A DNA stretch of 64,000 nt from CAYWNK01 sp964459495. GTDB taxonomy: Bacteria > Planctomycetota > UBA1135 > GCA-002686595. The notes below the pieces were generated by a model. That model had not been told where the DNA came from, searched no databases, and saw only the letters and a list, made by a program, of their open reading frames with translations. The position numbers were made by a program, and so were the translations under genes. The stretch is from positions 1 through 64,000 of the forward strand of contig CAYWNK010000008.1 of assembly GCA_964459495.1 (NCBI GenBank). The letters are read 5' to 3'. The stretch's first letter is position 1. Each line of letters opens with the position of its first letter. This document shows positions 44,097 to 53,876 of the stretch, piece by piece.

Positions 44097-45323
44097 GTGA
44101 AGACACTCCCTACGCTAGCACTGTTCGCCGCCGTATTGCTTTCGACGGCTGTTGCCCGCCAAAGCCCATCTTGGGACGCATCCATGTCCGTCCAGGACAC
44201 CGGCGCTCGATCCGAGCCTGCCCAGGAGGTCTACATCATGGGGATGACCCATAGCGGGCATCGGACGAGCGAGAAGTGGGGCCTAGACCACGTCGAGGCA
44301 GCGATCCGGCGCCTGCAGCCGGACGTCATCGTGACCGAGATTCCGCCCGACCGATTCGACGCGGCGATGGCCGGTTGGAAGCGCGATGGGCGGATTACCG
44401 AACCACGCGTCGCTCGCTTTCCCGAATACACGGACGTTGTGTTTCCTCTGCTAGACGAACTCGGATTCGTGATCGAGCCGGCGGCAGCCTGGACCGAGTC
44501 CATGAACAACCTGCGCCGGGAGCGCATCGCAGCCTTCGAGACACAGGCAGAGCATGCGGAGAGGTTTCAGGCCTACACCGCCGAAGTCGAGGCCATCGAG
44601 GCTGCGCACGCAGCCGATCCGATCGATGAAGACGACCCCTTCGTGATCCACAGCCCTATCTATGACGAACGCACCGAAGTCGCGCTTGGACCCTACGATC
44701 GGTACCTGAACGACTGGATCGGCGAGGGGGGCTGGACGAACATCAATCGCGGCCACGCGGAGCTGGTGGACGCGGCGATTCGGCGGCATCCCGGCAAGCG
44801 GATCCTCGTCACCTTTGGCGCCGGCCATAAGTATTGGTTGGCGCGTTACCTGGCTAGCCACGGAATCGAGCCCATGGACATCCACCCCTTTCTACCCAAG
44901 ACGGCCGACCTGCCCGGCCCTGTACGTGTTGAGCGCGAAGTCAGGGCGCTGCACCGCTTCTTTGAGGGATGGTTCCGCGGCGAGTTGCCCAACTCCGATG
45001 AGGCCTATGGCCGATTCGCTGGAGCGCTGGGCGAGCGTTTTGTGATCGTGACCCCTGGCGGGGTTAGCGTCGAACGGGCTGCTCTCCTGGAGGGGCTGCG
45101 CGGGGCCCATGGCAGTCGCGCTTCGATGACCTCCTTTGCCATTCGGGTTGAGGACGTCGCGGTGCAGGATCTCGGGGGTGGGTCTTGGTTCGTGCGCTAC
45201 GAGGAGTGGCAGGACGAGGACGAGGAGGTCAAAGGCCGGCAGTCCAGCGCTGTGATGCTTGAGAGCGCTACAGCCCCCGGCGGGTTTGAGTGGATCCACG
45301 TGCACGAAACCTGGCTTCCCTAG
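44097..45323 (+). CDS. Exported TraB-like protein fused to an NTF2-like (DUF4440) domain
   Basis: A 408-residue protein from a GTG at 44097, with a signal peptide (KTLPTLALFAAVLLSTAVA). Residues about 45-270 resemble the TraB/PrgY/GumN group: an opening IMGMTHSGHRTSEKWGLDHV, then LQPDVIVTEIPPDRFDAAM with acidic TEIPP, and a closing RILVTFGAGHKYWLARYLAS where GAGH matches the conserved Gly-His. The C-terminal 120 residues are NTF2-like: LHRFFEGWFRGELPNSDEAY, RFVIVTPGGVSVERAALLEG, and SSAVMLESATAPGGFEWIHV. The combination is unusual. Members of the first group inhibit signals or cleave peptides; the activity here is unknown. The SGNH gene starts 6 bp downstream, suggesting an operon. Confidence 0.65.
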   Translation: MKTLPTLALFAAVLLSTAVARQSPSWDASMSVQDTGARSEPAQEVYIMGMTHSGHRTSEKWGLDHVEAAIRRLQPDVIVTEIPPDRFDAAMAGWKRDGRITEPRVARFPEYTDVVFPLLDELGFVIEPAAAWTESMNNLRRERIAAFETQAEHAERFQAYTAEVEAIEAAHAADPIDEDDPFVIHSPIYDERTEVALGPYDRYLNDWIGEGGWTNINRGHAELVDAAIRRHPGKRILVTFGAGHKYWLARYLASHGIEPMDIHPFLPKTADLPGPVRVEREVRALHRFFEGWFRGELPNSDEAYGRFAGALGERFVIVTPGGVSVERAALLEGLRGAHGSRASMTSFAIRVEDVAVQDLGGGSWFVRYEEWQDEDEEVKGRQSSAVMLESATAPGGFEWIHVHETWLP

Positions 45324-45328
45324 AGCCG

Positions 45329-46507
45329 ATGGTGCATGCGCATGGCAAGTCGGGCCCTGCTCGCCGAGTGGGTCTCGTCATTGTGGTCGTGGCCCTGTCC
45401 CTCCTTGGGATGGAGCTGGTGGCCCGGCGCCGCTTTCCGCTGCGCGGTTTCCTGTACCGCATCGATTCCGAGCGAATCCACACGACCCAGCCGGGGGCTC
45501 GCCGTCTCCAGCTGATGCCGCCGGCGACGGGCGACCCTCGCGTGCTTGTCGAGCTGAACTCGTTGGGTTTGCGTGGGCCGGAGCTACGCGTCGCCGAGCG
45601 ACGCATGCTTGTCGTGGGCGACAGCCTGGTCCTAGGCGCAAACGTGTCTCGCCGGTTTACCTTCGCGGTGCAGCTGGAGGAGCGTTTGGCTGCCTCGGGT
45701 GTGGACTGGGAAGTGCTCAACGCGGGTGCCGAGTCCTATGGACCGGATCAGACGCTGCTGCAGCTTGAAGAGCAGCTGCCGCTCCTCAACCCAGACGAGG
45801 TCGTGCTGGTGCTGTGCGCGAACAACGACTTCGGCGATCTACATCGCAACAAGCTCTTCGGGATCGAGTCCAACGGCGAGCTCAAGCGCCAGAAGATCCA
45901 GCTTGGGAAGGCTCTACTGCAGCTGTTCGACTATCGATCCCGGGTCTCTGCCCAGCCCGCGCTTTGGCGCATTGCTCGTCACTGGCGGCGCTTGCGGAAC
46001 GCCTCGATTCCAGGGGGTGAAGACTGGATAGGTCTGTACCTCCGTGCCGCGCGGTTTCAGTACCAGGATGCCGTAGTCCAACGGAGCCCCGTGGTCGACG
46101 ACGTGGAGCGCGACACCTATGACGCCGACATGTCCATTCATCCTGAATGGCCAAGCTCGGAGCACAAGCGCAAGCTCATGACCTTGGTGTTGGCGCGGAT
46201 CGCGTCCGTTTGCGAGGCGGCTGAGGCGCGCCTCACTGTGGTGGTCGTCCCCTCGGCGGTCGACGTTGCTCCGAATTCGGTGATCCAGGTCGAGGCTGAG
46301 CGGTTTCCGACCTACAACCCGCTGGCCCTGTCGAGCGCGCTGAGCGAATGCGCCCTCGAAGCCGGCATCGATACGCTGGATCTCACCGAGATGTTCCTTG
46401 CCAGCGATCCCGCTACGCTTTTTTCCAGCCCCGAGGACTTCCACTGGAACGCACGCGCCCAGGCGCTGGCAGCGGATCTGTGGGTCGAGCGAATGGGAGG
46501 GGTATAG
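45329..46507 (+). CDS. Membrane-anchored SGNH/GDSL-type hydrolase
   Basis: A 392-residue protein. The ATG at 45329 is 6 bp after the previous stop. A membrane or signal segment lies at 13-29 (RVGLVIVVVALSLLGMEL). The SGNH blocks are GDSL at 97-100 with Ser99, an NAG-type Gly block in VLNAGAESYGPDQTL, ANNDFGD (165-170) for the Asn block, and EDFHWNARAQ near residue 377 with the Asp/His of the triad. The insert between blocks is long (about 170 residues). Such enzymes deacetylate or deesterify surface polysaccharides or lipids; the substrate is unknown. It may be the partner of the upstream TraB-like protein. Confidence 0.82.
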   Translation: MVHAHGKSGPARRVGLVIVVVALSLLGMELVARRRFPLRGFLYRIDSERIHTTQPGARRLQLMPPATGDPRVLVELNSLGLRGPELRVAERRMLVVGDSLVLGANVSRRFTFAVQLEERLAASGVDWEVLNAGAESYGPDQTLLQLEEQLPLLNPDEVVLVLCANNDFGDLHRNKLFGIESNGELKRQKIQLGKALLQLFDYRSRVSAQPALWRIARHWRRLRNASIPGGEDWIGLYLRAARFQYQDAVVQRSPVVDDVERDTYDADMSIHPEWPSSEHKRKLMTLVLARIASVCEAAEARLTVVVVPSAVDVAPNSVIQVEAERFPTYNPLALSSALSECALEAGIDTLDLTEMFLASDPATLFSSPEDFHWNARAQALAADLWVERMGGV

Positions 46508-46579
46508 GGGCGCGCTGGTTCAGCATGCCTGGCCCGGGGCTTCGGTTCGCCGCAGCCCTTGGGTAACCTGCCCGCAATC

Positions 46580-47326
46580 ATGATCCACAGCGAAATTCAC
46601 GGTGATGTGACGGTGTTTCGACTGGCCCACGGCAAGGCCAACGCGCTGGACTTCGAGCTATGCCGCGCCCTTCGCGACACCTTCGAGTCCTTTGCTAGCT
46701 CTGATGGGAAGGCCGCAGTCTTGACCGACGAGGGCGGGATCTTCTCCGCGGGTGTGGACCTCAAACGCCTGCTGCAGGACGGTCCCGAAGCAATCGACGC
46801 ATTCCTCGAAGCTCTCGATGCCGCCTTCCGCGCCCTCGCGTTCTGCCCCAAGCCCATCGTGGGCGCCGCCAGTGGGCACGCCATCGCGGGTGGCTGCGTC
46901 TTGCTTTCGGCCTGCGACCGCCGCCTGATGGCTGACGGCAAGGGACGCATCGGTGTGCCTGAACTCTTGGTCGGCGTGCCCTTCCCGGTCCTGGCCTTGG
47001 AGATCATGCGAGAGGTCGTCGCTCGACCGCACCTAGCGCGCGTGATCTACGGGGGCGAGACCTTTCAAGTCGCGGATGCCGCCGCTCTGGGCTTGGTCGA
47101 CGAGGTTGTCGCCACCGGCGAGCTCCAGGCCCGCGCCATCGAGACGGCCCAGAAGCTCGCCGCCATCCCCGAGGCCTCGTTTCGGCTCAGTAAAGCATCG
47201 ATGCGCTCGGCCCTCAGCGCTCGCCTCGACGCCCAAACCGATCTGGAAGCGGACATTCGCGCGGCGTGGAATAGCCAGGCAACCCAGGACGCGATCCAAG
47301 CGTTCGTCAACGCGACGTTGGGCTAA
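46580..47326 (+). CDS. Enoyl-CoA hydratase/isomerase family protein
   Basis: A 248-residue crotonase-fold protein. The ATG at 46580 fits the family start (MIHSEIHGDVTVFRLAHGKA). The oxyanion-hole segments are GGIFSAGVDLKRLL and ASGHAIAGGCVLLSACDRRL. The catalytic region GRIGVPELLVGVPFPVLALE has the second Glu (PELLVGVP), but the first Glu of classic hydratases (position about 120) is not clear, so isomerase or another crotonase activity is possible. The C-terminal helix has the usual trimerisation text ending IQAFVNATLG. It would act on acyl-CoA in the cytoplasm. There is no Shine-Dalgarno sequence. Confidence 0.9.
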   Translation: MIHSEIHGDVTVFRLAHGKANALDFELCRALRDTFESFASSDGKAAVLTDEGGIFSAGVDLKRLLQDGPEAIDAFLEALDAAFRALAFCPKPIVGAASGHAIAGGCVLLSACDRRLMADGKGRIGVPELLVGVPFPVLALEIMREVVARPHLARVIYGGETFQVADAAALGLVDEVVATGELQARAIETAQKLAAIPEASFRLSKASMRSALSARLDAQTDLEADIRAAWNSQATQDAIQAFVNATLG

Positions 47327-47400
47327 TCCGGCGGGTCTCGGAGAGGGGAAATGGACCTGCACTAGGCATCTGCTGCGAGAGTTGGACAAGCTCGCTCGAA

Positions 47401-47429
47401 TCGACGGGGTGGCTCCGTTCGCGTATAAA
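47401..47429 (+). promoter_or_regulatory. Possible sigma-70 type promoter of the hybrid histidine kinase
   Basis: TCGACG (47401-47406), 17 bases and TATAAA (47424-47429) give a 4 of 6 and 5 of 6 match to the housekeeping consensus, 71 bp before the ATG at 47500. It is the best promoter-like pair noticed in the window. Confidence 0.4.
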
Positions 47430-47499
47430 GGGGTATTCCCTAATCTGTGTCCGGCCGACGCATTTTGGACTGCCATCCACCCCTGCCCAAGGCCTGCCC

Positions 47500-49530
<2,031 letters not shown>

Positions 49531-49566
49531 GGGCTGGATCGGTTCGTTCCCTACAACCGGGGGGCG

Positions 49567-50265
49567 CTATTTCAACCGTTGGGCCCCCACCGCATCCACA
49601 TGTTGCTTCGCAGTCGCGGAGTAGAGGTGGGCGTACCTCCTGTGAAGTGTCCGCAGGACGGGTTTGCACGCGGCTGGCTTGAGCAGTCGTTTGTTGACGG
49701 CCAGGTCGACGCACCTGTGCGGCGGCGCAAGCCGTCCGTTCAGCCCTAGCTTGTTCAGCGCCTTCAGGACGGCGAGCAGCACGGCTTGGGATTCATCGCC
49801 ATCGGCGATCGAGAGCTGATCCGCCGCGCCCGCCAGCCCAAGCCGAAGGGCATTGGCCCGTGCGATGTTGCGAATGCCGTAGATGGTCACCTGGCTGCCC
49901 TTCTCGTAGAAGGCAAGTTCGACGTGGCCGCAGCCGAAGTGGCCCGTCAGGCACAGATAGCGGTACAGAAGTCGGTTGATGGGTGGCCGGCTCTCGCGCA
50001 GCGAGATCATCCCGTAGCGAACGCCTGGGAGAGGTGCAGCCTGGTCCGGCCGGGCATGGACGGTTGCCAGAAGGCCGTCGATTTGCCGCGATTGGATCTG
50101 CACGCCGTTGAGCTCGGTGCTCCGCATTCGGCCGCCGGAACACCAGCTCCTCGTGAGATTCGCGCAGGCCCGAATACCTGAGAGCATCGCGATCCAGTAG
50201 AGCGATCGATAGAGGAAGCGGTACAAGGGGCTGCGTAAGTCGACGGGGATTGGACAGGTGGCCAA
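49567..50265 (-). CDS. Hypothetical protein with basic, Tyr/Leu-rich body
   Basis: A 232-residue reading frame from a TTG at 50265. I do not recognise the family. The segment SPLYRFLYRSLYWIAML and the later RLLYRYLCLTGHFGCGHVEL look like real helical or membrane-associated text; YEKGSQVTIYGIRNIARANA and AVLLAVLKALNKLGLNG follow, and the C-terminus is basic. The complementary plus strand has a shorter open frame, but its residues are less protein-like. There is no strong ribosome site and the 3' end faces the hybrid kinase, 36 bp away. Without this gene, 49531-50407 would be an 877-bp gap. Confidence 0.45.
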   Translation of the reverse strand: MATCPIPVDLRSPLYRFLYRSLYWIAMLSGIRACANLTRSWCSGGRMRSTELNGVQIQSRQIDGLLATVHARPDQAAPLPGVRYGMISLRESRPPINRLLYRYLCLTGHFGCGHVELAFYEKGSQVTIYGIRNIARANALRLGLAGAADQLSIADGDESQAVLLAVLKALNKLGLNGRLAPPHRCVDLAVNKRLLKPAACKPVLRTLHRRYAHLYSATAKQHVDAVGAQRLK

Positions 50266-50407
50266 AGCGGTAGGGCCTGCTACCCTTAACCATACACCTG
50301 ATCGAAAGGGCCCAGAAAAGGTCCGTAGCGGCCAGGTTCGTCCCTGAGTCGACCAGAGACAGCGCGGCTGGGGGGCAGCTACCGGCTGGCTGTGTACCCT
50401 GGGACCC

Positions 50408-51652
50408 ATGCGCTTTTGGTTCGCCGCTCTGGCCTTGGTTCTAGTCCACCCCGTTGCCGCCCAGTCTGTTTCACCGTGGCCCGAATACCGGGGTCCCAGC
50501 GCCGACGGGCAGGTGGTGGGCTCTCTTCCGCTCACCTGGGCTGAGGATCGGGGCGTGACGTGGAAGGTGCCCGTGCCCGGGCGCGGGTGGTCGTCTCCGG
50601 TGATCTCCGCTGGCCGCGTGTGGCTGACCACGGCCCCGCCAACTGGGGAGCACATGCGCGTGTTGGCCTACGATCTCGAAAGTGGCGAGGAGTTGCTCAG
50701 CCAGGTCCTGTTCACCGTGAAAGATCCCGAACCGGTCAATCGCCTGAACAGCTACGCCTCACCGTCGCCGGTGGCCAGCGGCAAGCACGTTTACGTGCAC
50801 TACGGCACCTACGGCACGGCTTGTCTTGAGTCCGCAAGCGGTGAAGTGGTCTGGTCGCGGGATGACTTGACCTGCGACCACATGGAGGGTCCTGGTTCCT
50901 CCCCGCTCCTGCTCAAGGATCGGCTCATTCTGAATATGGATGGTGGCGACGTGCAGTACGTGGTTGCTCTAGACGCCAAAACTGGAAAGACCCTGTGGCG
51001 CACGGAGCGCAGCATCGAGCTGGAAGGCCTCGAGCCGGACCTGCGCAAGGCCTACAGCACGCCTGTGCTAGCAACGGTCGACGGTCAGCCCCAGCTTGTC
51101 AGCTCGGGCGCCCAAGCCACTTACGGCTACGACCCGGCCAGCGGCAAAGAGCTTTGGCGGGTGCACCACAAGGGCTTTTCCATGTCGTCGCGCCCGATGC
51201 TCGTGGGAGATCGTGTGGTGCTCTCGACGGGCTTCATGCGCCCCGAACTCTGGTGCGTACGGCTCGGTGGGAAAGGAGACATCAGCGAGAGCCACATGGT
51301 GTGGCGCAACACCCGCGGGGCACCCACCATGCCCTCCAATGTTGTGGTAGACGGCCTTCTGTTTCAGTCCAGCGACCGAGGCATGGCCTCTTGCGTCGAT
51401 CTAGAGGACGGGGAGACGCTGTGGCAGGAACGCCTGGGGGCAGACGTCTGTGCATCTCCGATCGTGTCCGCCGGTCGCGTGTACTTCTTCGATCGCGACG
51501 GGAAGGCCACGGTGATCGAGTCTTCTGCTAAGTTCAAGCAGTTAGCGATCAACCAGCTCGATGACGGCTGCATGGCATCTCCAGCGGTGGTTGGAGATGC
51601 GTTGATTTTGCGGACCGAGACCCACCTGTATCGCATCGAAGAGCCACGCTAG
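50408..51652 (+). CDS. Exported PQQ-like beta-propeller protein
   Basis: A 414-residue protein with a signal peptide (MRFWFAALALVLVHPVAAQS). The body is an eight-blade-type propeller with PQQ_2 repeats: WPEYRGPSADGQVVG, RVLAYDLESGEELLSQVLF, TACLESASGEVVWSRDDLTC, QYVVALDAKTGKTLWRTERS, TYGYDPASGKELWRVHHKG, ASCVDLEDGETLWQERLGAD. The opening W-x-x-Y-R-G-P is typical of planctomycete outer-membrane PQQ-like proteins. Residues for quinone and metal binding are not evident, so it is probably a non-catalytic propeller. It starts after CTGGGACCC without a Shine-Dalgarno sequence. Its 3' end faces the pseudogene, 4 bp away. Confidence 0.9.
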   Translation: MRFWFAALALVLVHPVAAQSVSPWPEYRGPSADGQVVGSLPLTWAEDRGVTWKVPVPGRGWSSPVISAGRVWLTTAPPTGEHMRVLAYDLESGEELLSQVLFTVKDPEPVNRLNSYASPSPVASGKHVYVHYGTYGTACLESASGEVVWSRDDLTCDHMEGPGSSPLLLKDRLILNMDGGDVQYVVALDAKTGKTLWRTERSIELEGLEPDLRKAYSTPVLATVDGQPQLVSSGAQATYGYDPASGKELWRVHHKGFSMSSRPMLVGDRVVLSTGFMRPELWCVRLGGKGDISESHMVWRNTRGAPTMPSNVVVDGLLFQSSDRGMASCVDLEDGETLWQERLGADVCASPIVSAGRVYFFDRDGKATVIESSAKFKQLAINQLDDGCMASPAVVGDALILRTETHLYRIEEPR

Positions 51653-51656
51653 CCGT

Positions 51657-52196
51657 CTACGGGCAGAAGGAAAACTCGAGCGCGTCCGAAAGCCCGACGA
51701 ACTGCCCGGCGTCGGAGCTTCTGTGGAGGAACTGTGCATAGAGCGTCGTTCCACTGGGTTGCCTGTGATCACGCAGTCCACCAGGGTGAGCCGGCCCGGA
51801 TCGGTGGGGTCGCCACACACGCGGGCCCCCGTCCACGCCAAGTTGTCCTCGATGTGGGCTAGTCGCCCTGGGCGAAAATCGCCCGCTCCGCGCGAGATGC
51901 TCCCGCCGTTGCCGCGGTTCCCGATCAACGTGCAGCGGGCCAGCAGCACTTCAGCATCGTTGAACGCGCAGATCCCGTTGCCCTTCGTGTCGTAGAAGCC
52001 CAGTGTTGTTGGAGATCTCGGACTTGTGGGTGGCCAGCACGGAGTCGCGGACGTGGATGCCCGCGCCCTTCGATCCCCGGTTGTCGCGCACGATGCAGCG
52101 CTCAATGGCGACCGCCGCATCCACGTACCAGACCGGCTGTGCCGATGCGGCGGGCACGAACAGGAGTAGGCAGAGCAGACGCGGGGTCTTGACTGA
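51657..52196 (-). pseudogene. Decayed right-handed beta-helix secreted protein
   Basis: Three pieces in different frames form one gene relic. Piece 1 (52196 to about 52005) encodes a leader PRLLCLLLFVPAASAQPVWY with GTC where a start ATG would be, followed by ERCIVRDNRGSKGAGIHV. Piece 2 (about 52005 to 51750) continues one base out of frame with CTLIGNRGNGGSISRGAG and LVDCVITGNP, the turn pattern of a parallel beta-helix. Piece 3 (about 51755 to 51657) is again shifted and ends LYAQFLHRSSDAGQFVGLSD, ALEFSFCP and stop. The last piece matches the end of the C-terminal module found at 1954 and 60348. Start loss, two frameshifts and internal deletions make it a pseudogene. Confidence 0.8.
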
Positions 52197-52285
52197 CTAT
52201 TCGAAAGAAAGCCCAGGCAGGGGCCAGGAACGTCGCGAATTCTGCTGCTGGAGGTCCCGGCTTCCAAGCAACGTCCGTTCCCAGG

Positions 52286-53791
52286 CTAATCCTCGAGATC
52301 TCGAATCACCACGTCGCGGTCGTTGCTCAGGGGGCTGCCGGGCGTCGAGCGTCCATTGCGGACTTCCCGGCGCAGTGCATCGAGCATGGACTCGACCCTC
52401 TCGGGGTTGGCGGCGGCGAGGTTGTTGGTTTCACCGGGATCCGCGGAGAGGTCAAAGAGCTGCAGGGGTGAAAGGCCTTTCTCCGCGGCGGCTTGCTCGG
52501 TGGGCGCCGACCATCCGCCGCTGCCGCGGCTGACGCAGAGCTTCCAGTCCCCGATTCGAATCGCGAACCAGCCACCGATCGAGTGGCTGATCAGGGTCTT
52601 GCGTTCGGAGTCCCCGCTGCCCTCGAAGAGCGGTAGCAGGCTGAATCCATCTTCTCCGCCCGCCGCCTGTTCCTCCTGGCCCGTGATCTCTGCCAGCGTT
52701 GCGTAGACATCGGTCAGGCAGGCGACGGCGTCCGTCGTCCCGCCCTCCGGAATGGTGCCGGGCCATCGAGCGATCAGGGGGACGCGATGGCCGCCCTCGT
52801 AAATGTCGGCCTTGTGCCCACGATAAATCGCACTTGGATGGTGGTCGAAGCTGGCGAGCACATCGAAGTTTGCCTCGGGAGAGCAGCCGTTGTCGCTCGT
52901 GAAGATCACAAGCGTGTTGTCCGCCACGCCGGCTTCGTCCAGGGCCTCCAGCAGCTCGCCCATGTGGTGGTCGATCTGCATGACGAAGTCTGCGTAGGGA
53001 TTCATCTCGCTCGCGCCACGGAAGGGTGAGACCGGGACGATGGGGGTGTGGGGCGCAGGCAAGGCCAGGTACAGGAAAAAGGGGTGCTCTTCGCTGGCCT
53101 GTTGTTGGACGTGCTCGATGGATTTGGAGAACAGGTGGGGCAGGACTTGGTCGATGTGGAAGTCCGGTGCGGCGGGCCCGCTGCGGTACCAGCCGTATGG
53201 TGACTGCTTCTTCGCGACCCCTTCCTCCCGATCGGGAACAGCGGTGGCACGGCCAGTATCCACCCAGACATAGGGCGGCATGTCCAAAGATCCACTGTGT
53301 GCGTAGTAGCGATCGAAACCGTTGATGTCCGGTCCATTCGTCACCGGCTGGGCGAAATCGATCTCACCGTCAGTCATGTGCCAGTCCCAGCCGAGGTGCC
53401 ACTTGCCGATCATCGCGGTGTGGTAATCGGCGCCGCGCAGCAGATGGCCAAGCGTCGGGCGCGAATGGGGGATCAGGTGCTTGCTGCGGCCATTCAGAAC
53501 CCCTCGCGCCAGGCGCGAGCGCCAGTTGTAGCGTCCGGTCAGGAGGCCGTAGCGTGTCGGGGTGCAGACCGCGCTAGGGGTGTGCGCATCGAGGAAGGTA
53601 AGACCTCGGTCGGCGAGGGCCTGCAGGTTCGGCGTCTGGATCTTGCAGTTCGGGTTGGTCGGAGAGACGTCGCCGATGCCCAGGTCGTCTGCCATCACAA
53701 GGAGGACGTTGGGCGGCCTGGATTCCATGTCTTGTTGGACAGGGGCGAAGGTCAGACAGGCGGCGAAAGTGGTGATGGATGCGGAAAGCAT
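52286..53791 (-). CDS. Secreted formylglycine-dependent sulfatase
   Basis: A 501-residue type I sulfatase. The ATG at 53791 gives a signal-like start (MLSASITTFAACLTFAPV). Metal ligands are D35-D36 in LLVMADDLGIGD. The sulfatase signature is C76-T-P-T-R in SAVCTPTRYGLLTGRYNWRS, so Cys76 should be oxidised to formylglycine. Other motifs are GKWHLGWDWH, TLVIFTSDNGCSPE and the closing WFAIRIGDWKLCVSRG. It would remove sulfate from a carbohydrate or steroid in the periplasm or outside. The sulfatase is divergent from the PVC dehydrogenase, a common pair in polysaccharide-degrading planctomycetes. The kinase SUMF1-like domain at 28001 lacks catalytic Cys and is not its activator. Confidence 0.95.
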   Translation of the reverse strand: MLSASITTFAACLTFAPVQQDMESRPPNVLLVMADDLGIGDVSPTNPNCKIQTPNLQALADRGLTFLDAHTPSAVCTPTRYGLLTGRYNWRSRLARGVLNGRSKHLIPHSRPTLGHLLRGADYHTAMIGKWHLGWDWHMTDGEIDFAQPVTNGPDINGFDRYYAHSGSLDMPPYVWVDTGRATAVPDREEGVAKKQSPYGWYRSGPAAPDFHIDQVLPHLFSKSIEHVQQQASEEHPFFLYLALPAPHTPIVPVSPFRGASEMNPYADFVMQIDHHMGELLEALDEAGVADNTLVIFTSDNGCSPEANFDVLASFDHHPSAIYRGHKADIYEGGHRVPLIARWPGTIPEGGTTDAVACLTDVYATLAEITGQEEQAAGGEDGFSLLPLFEGSGDSERKTLISHSIGGWFAIRIGDWKLCVSRGSGGWSAPTEQAAAEKGLSPLQLFDLSADPGETNNLAAANPERVESMLDALRREVRNGRSTPGSPLSNDRDVVIRDLED

Positions 53792-53876
53792 GGGCTTAGA
53801 GTAGCCGGGGATTCGCTGGGGAGACGCCGGCTTCCGTGTTGGCGTGGGTCGGGCCGAAGAAAGGCATACTGTGGCG

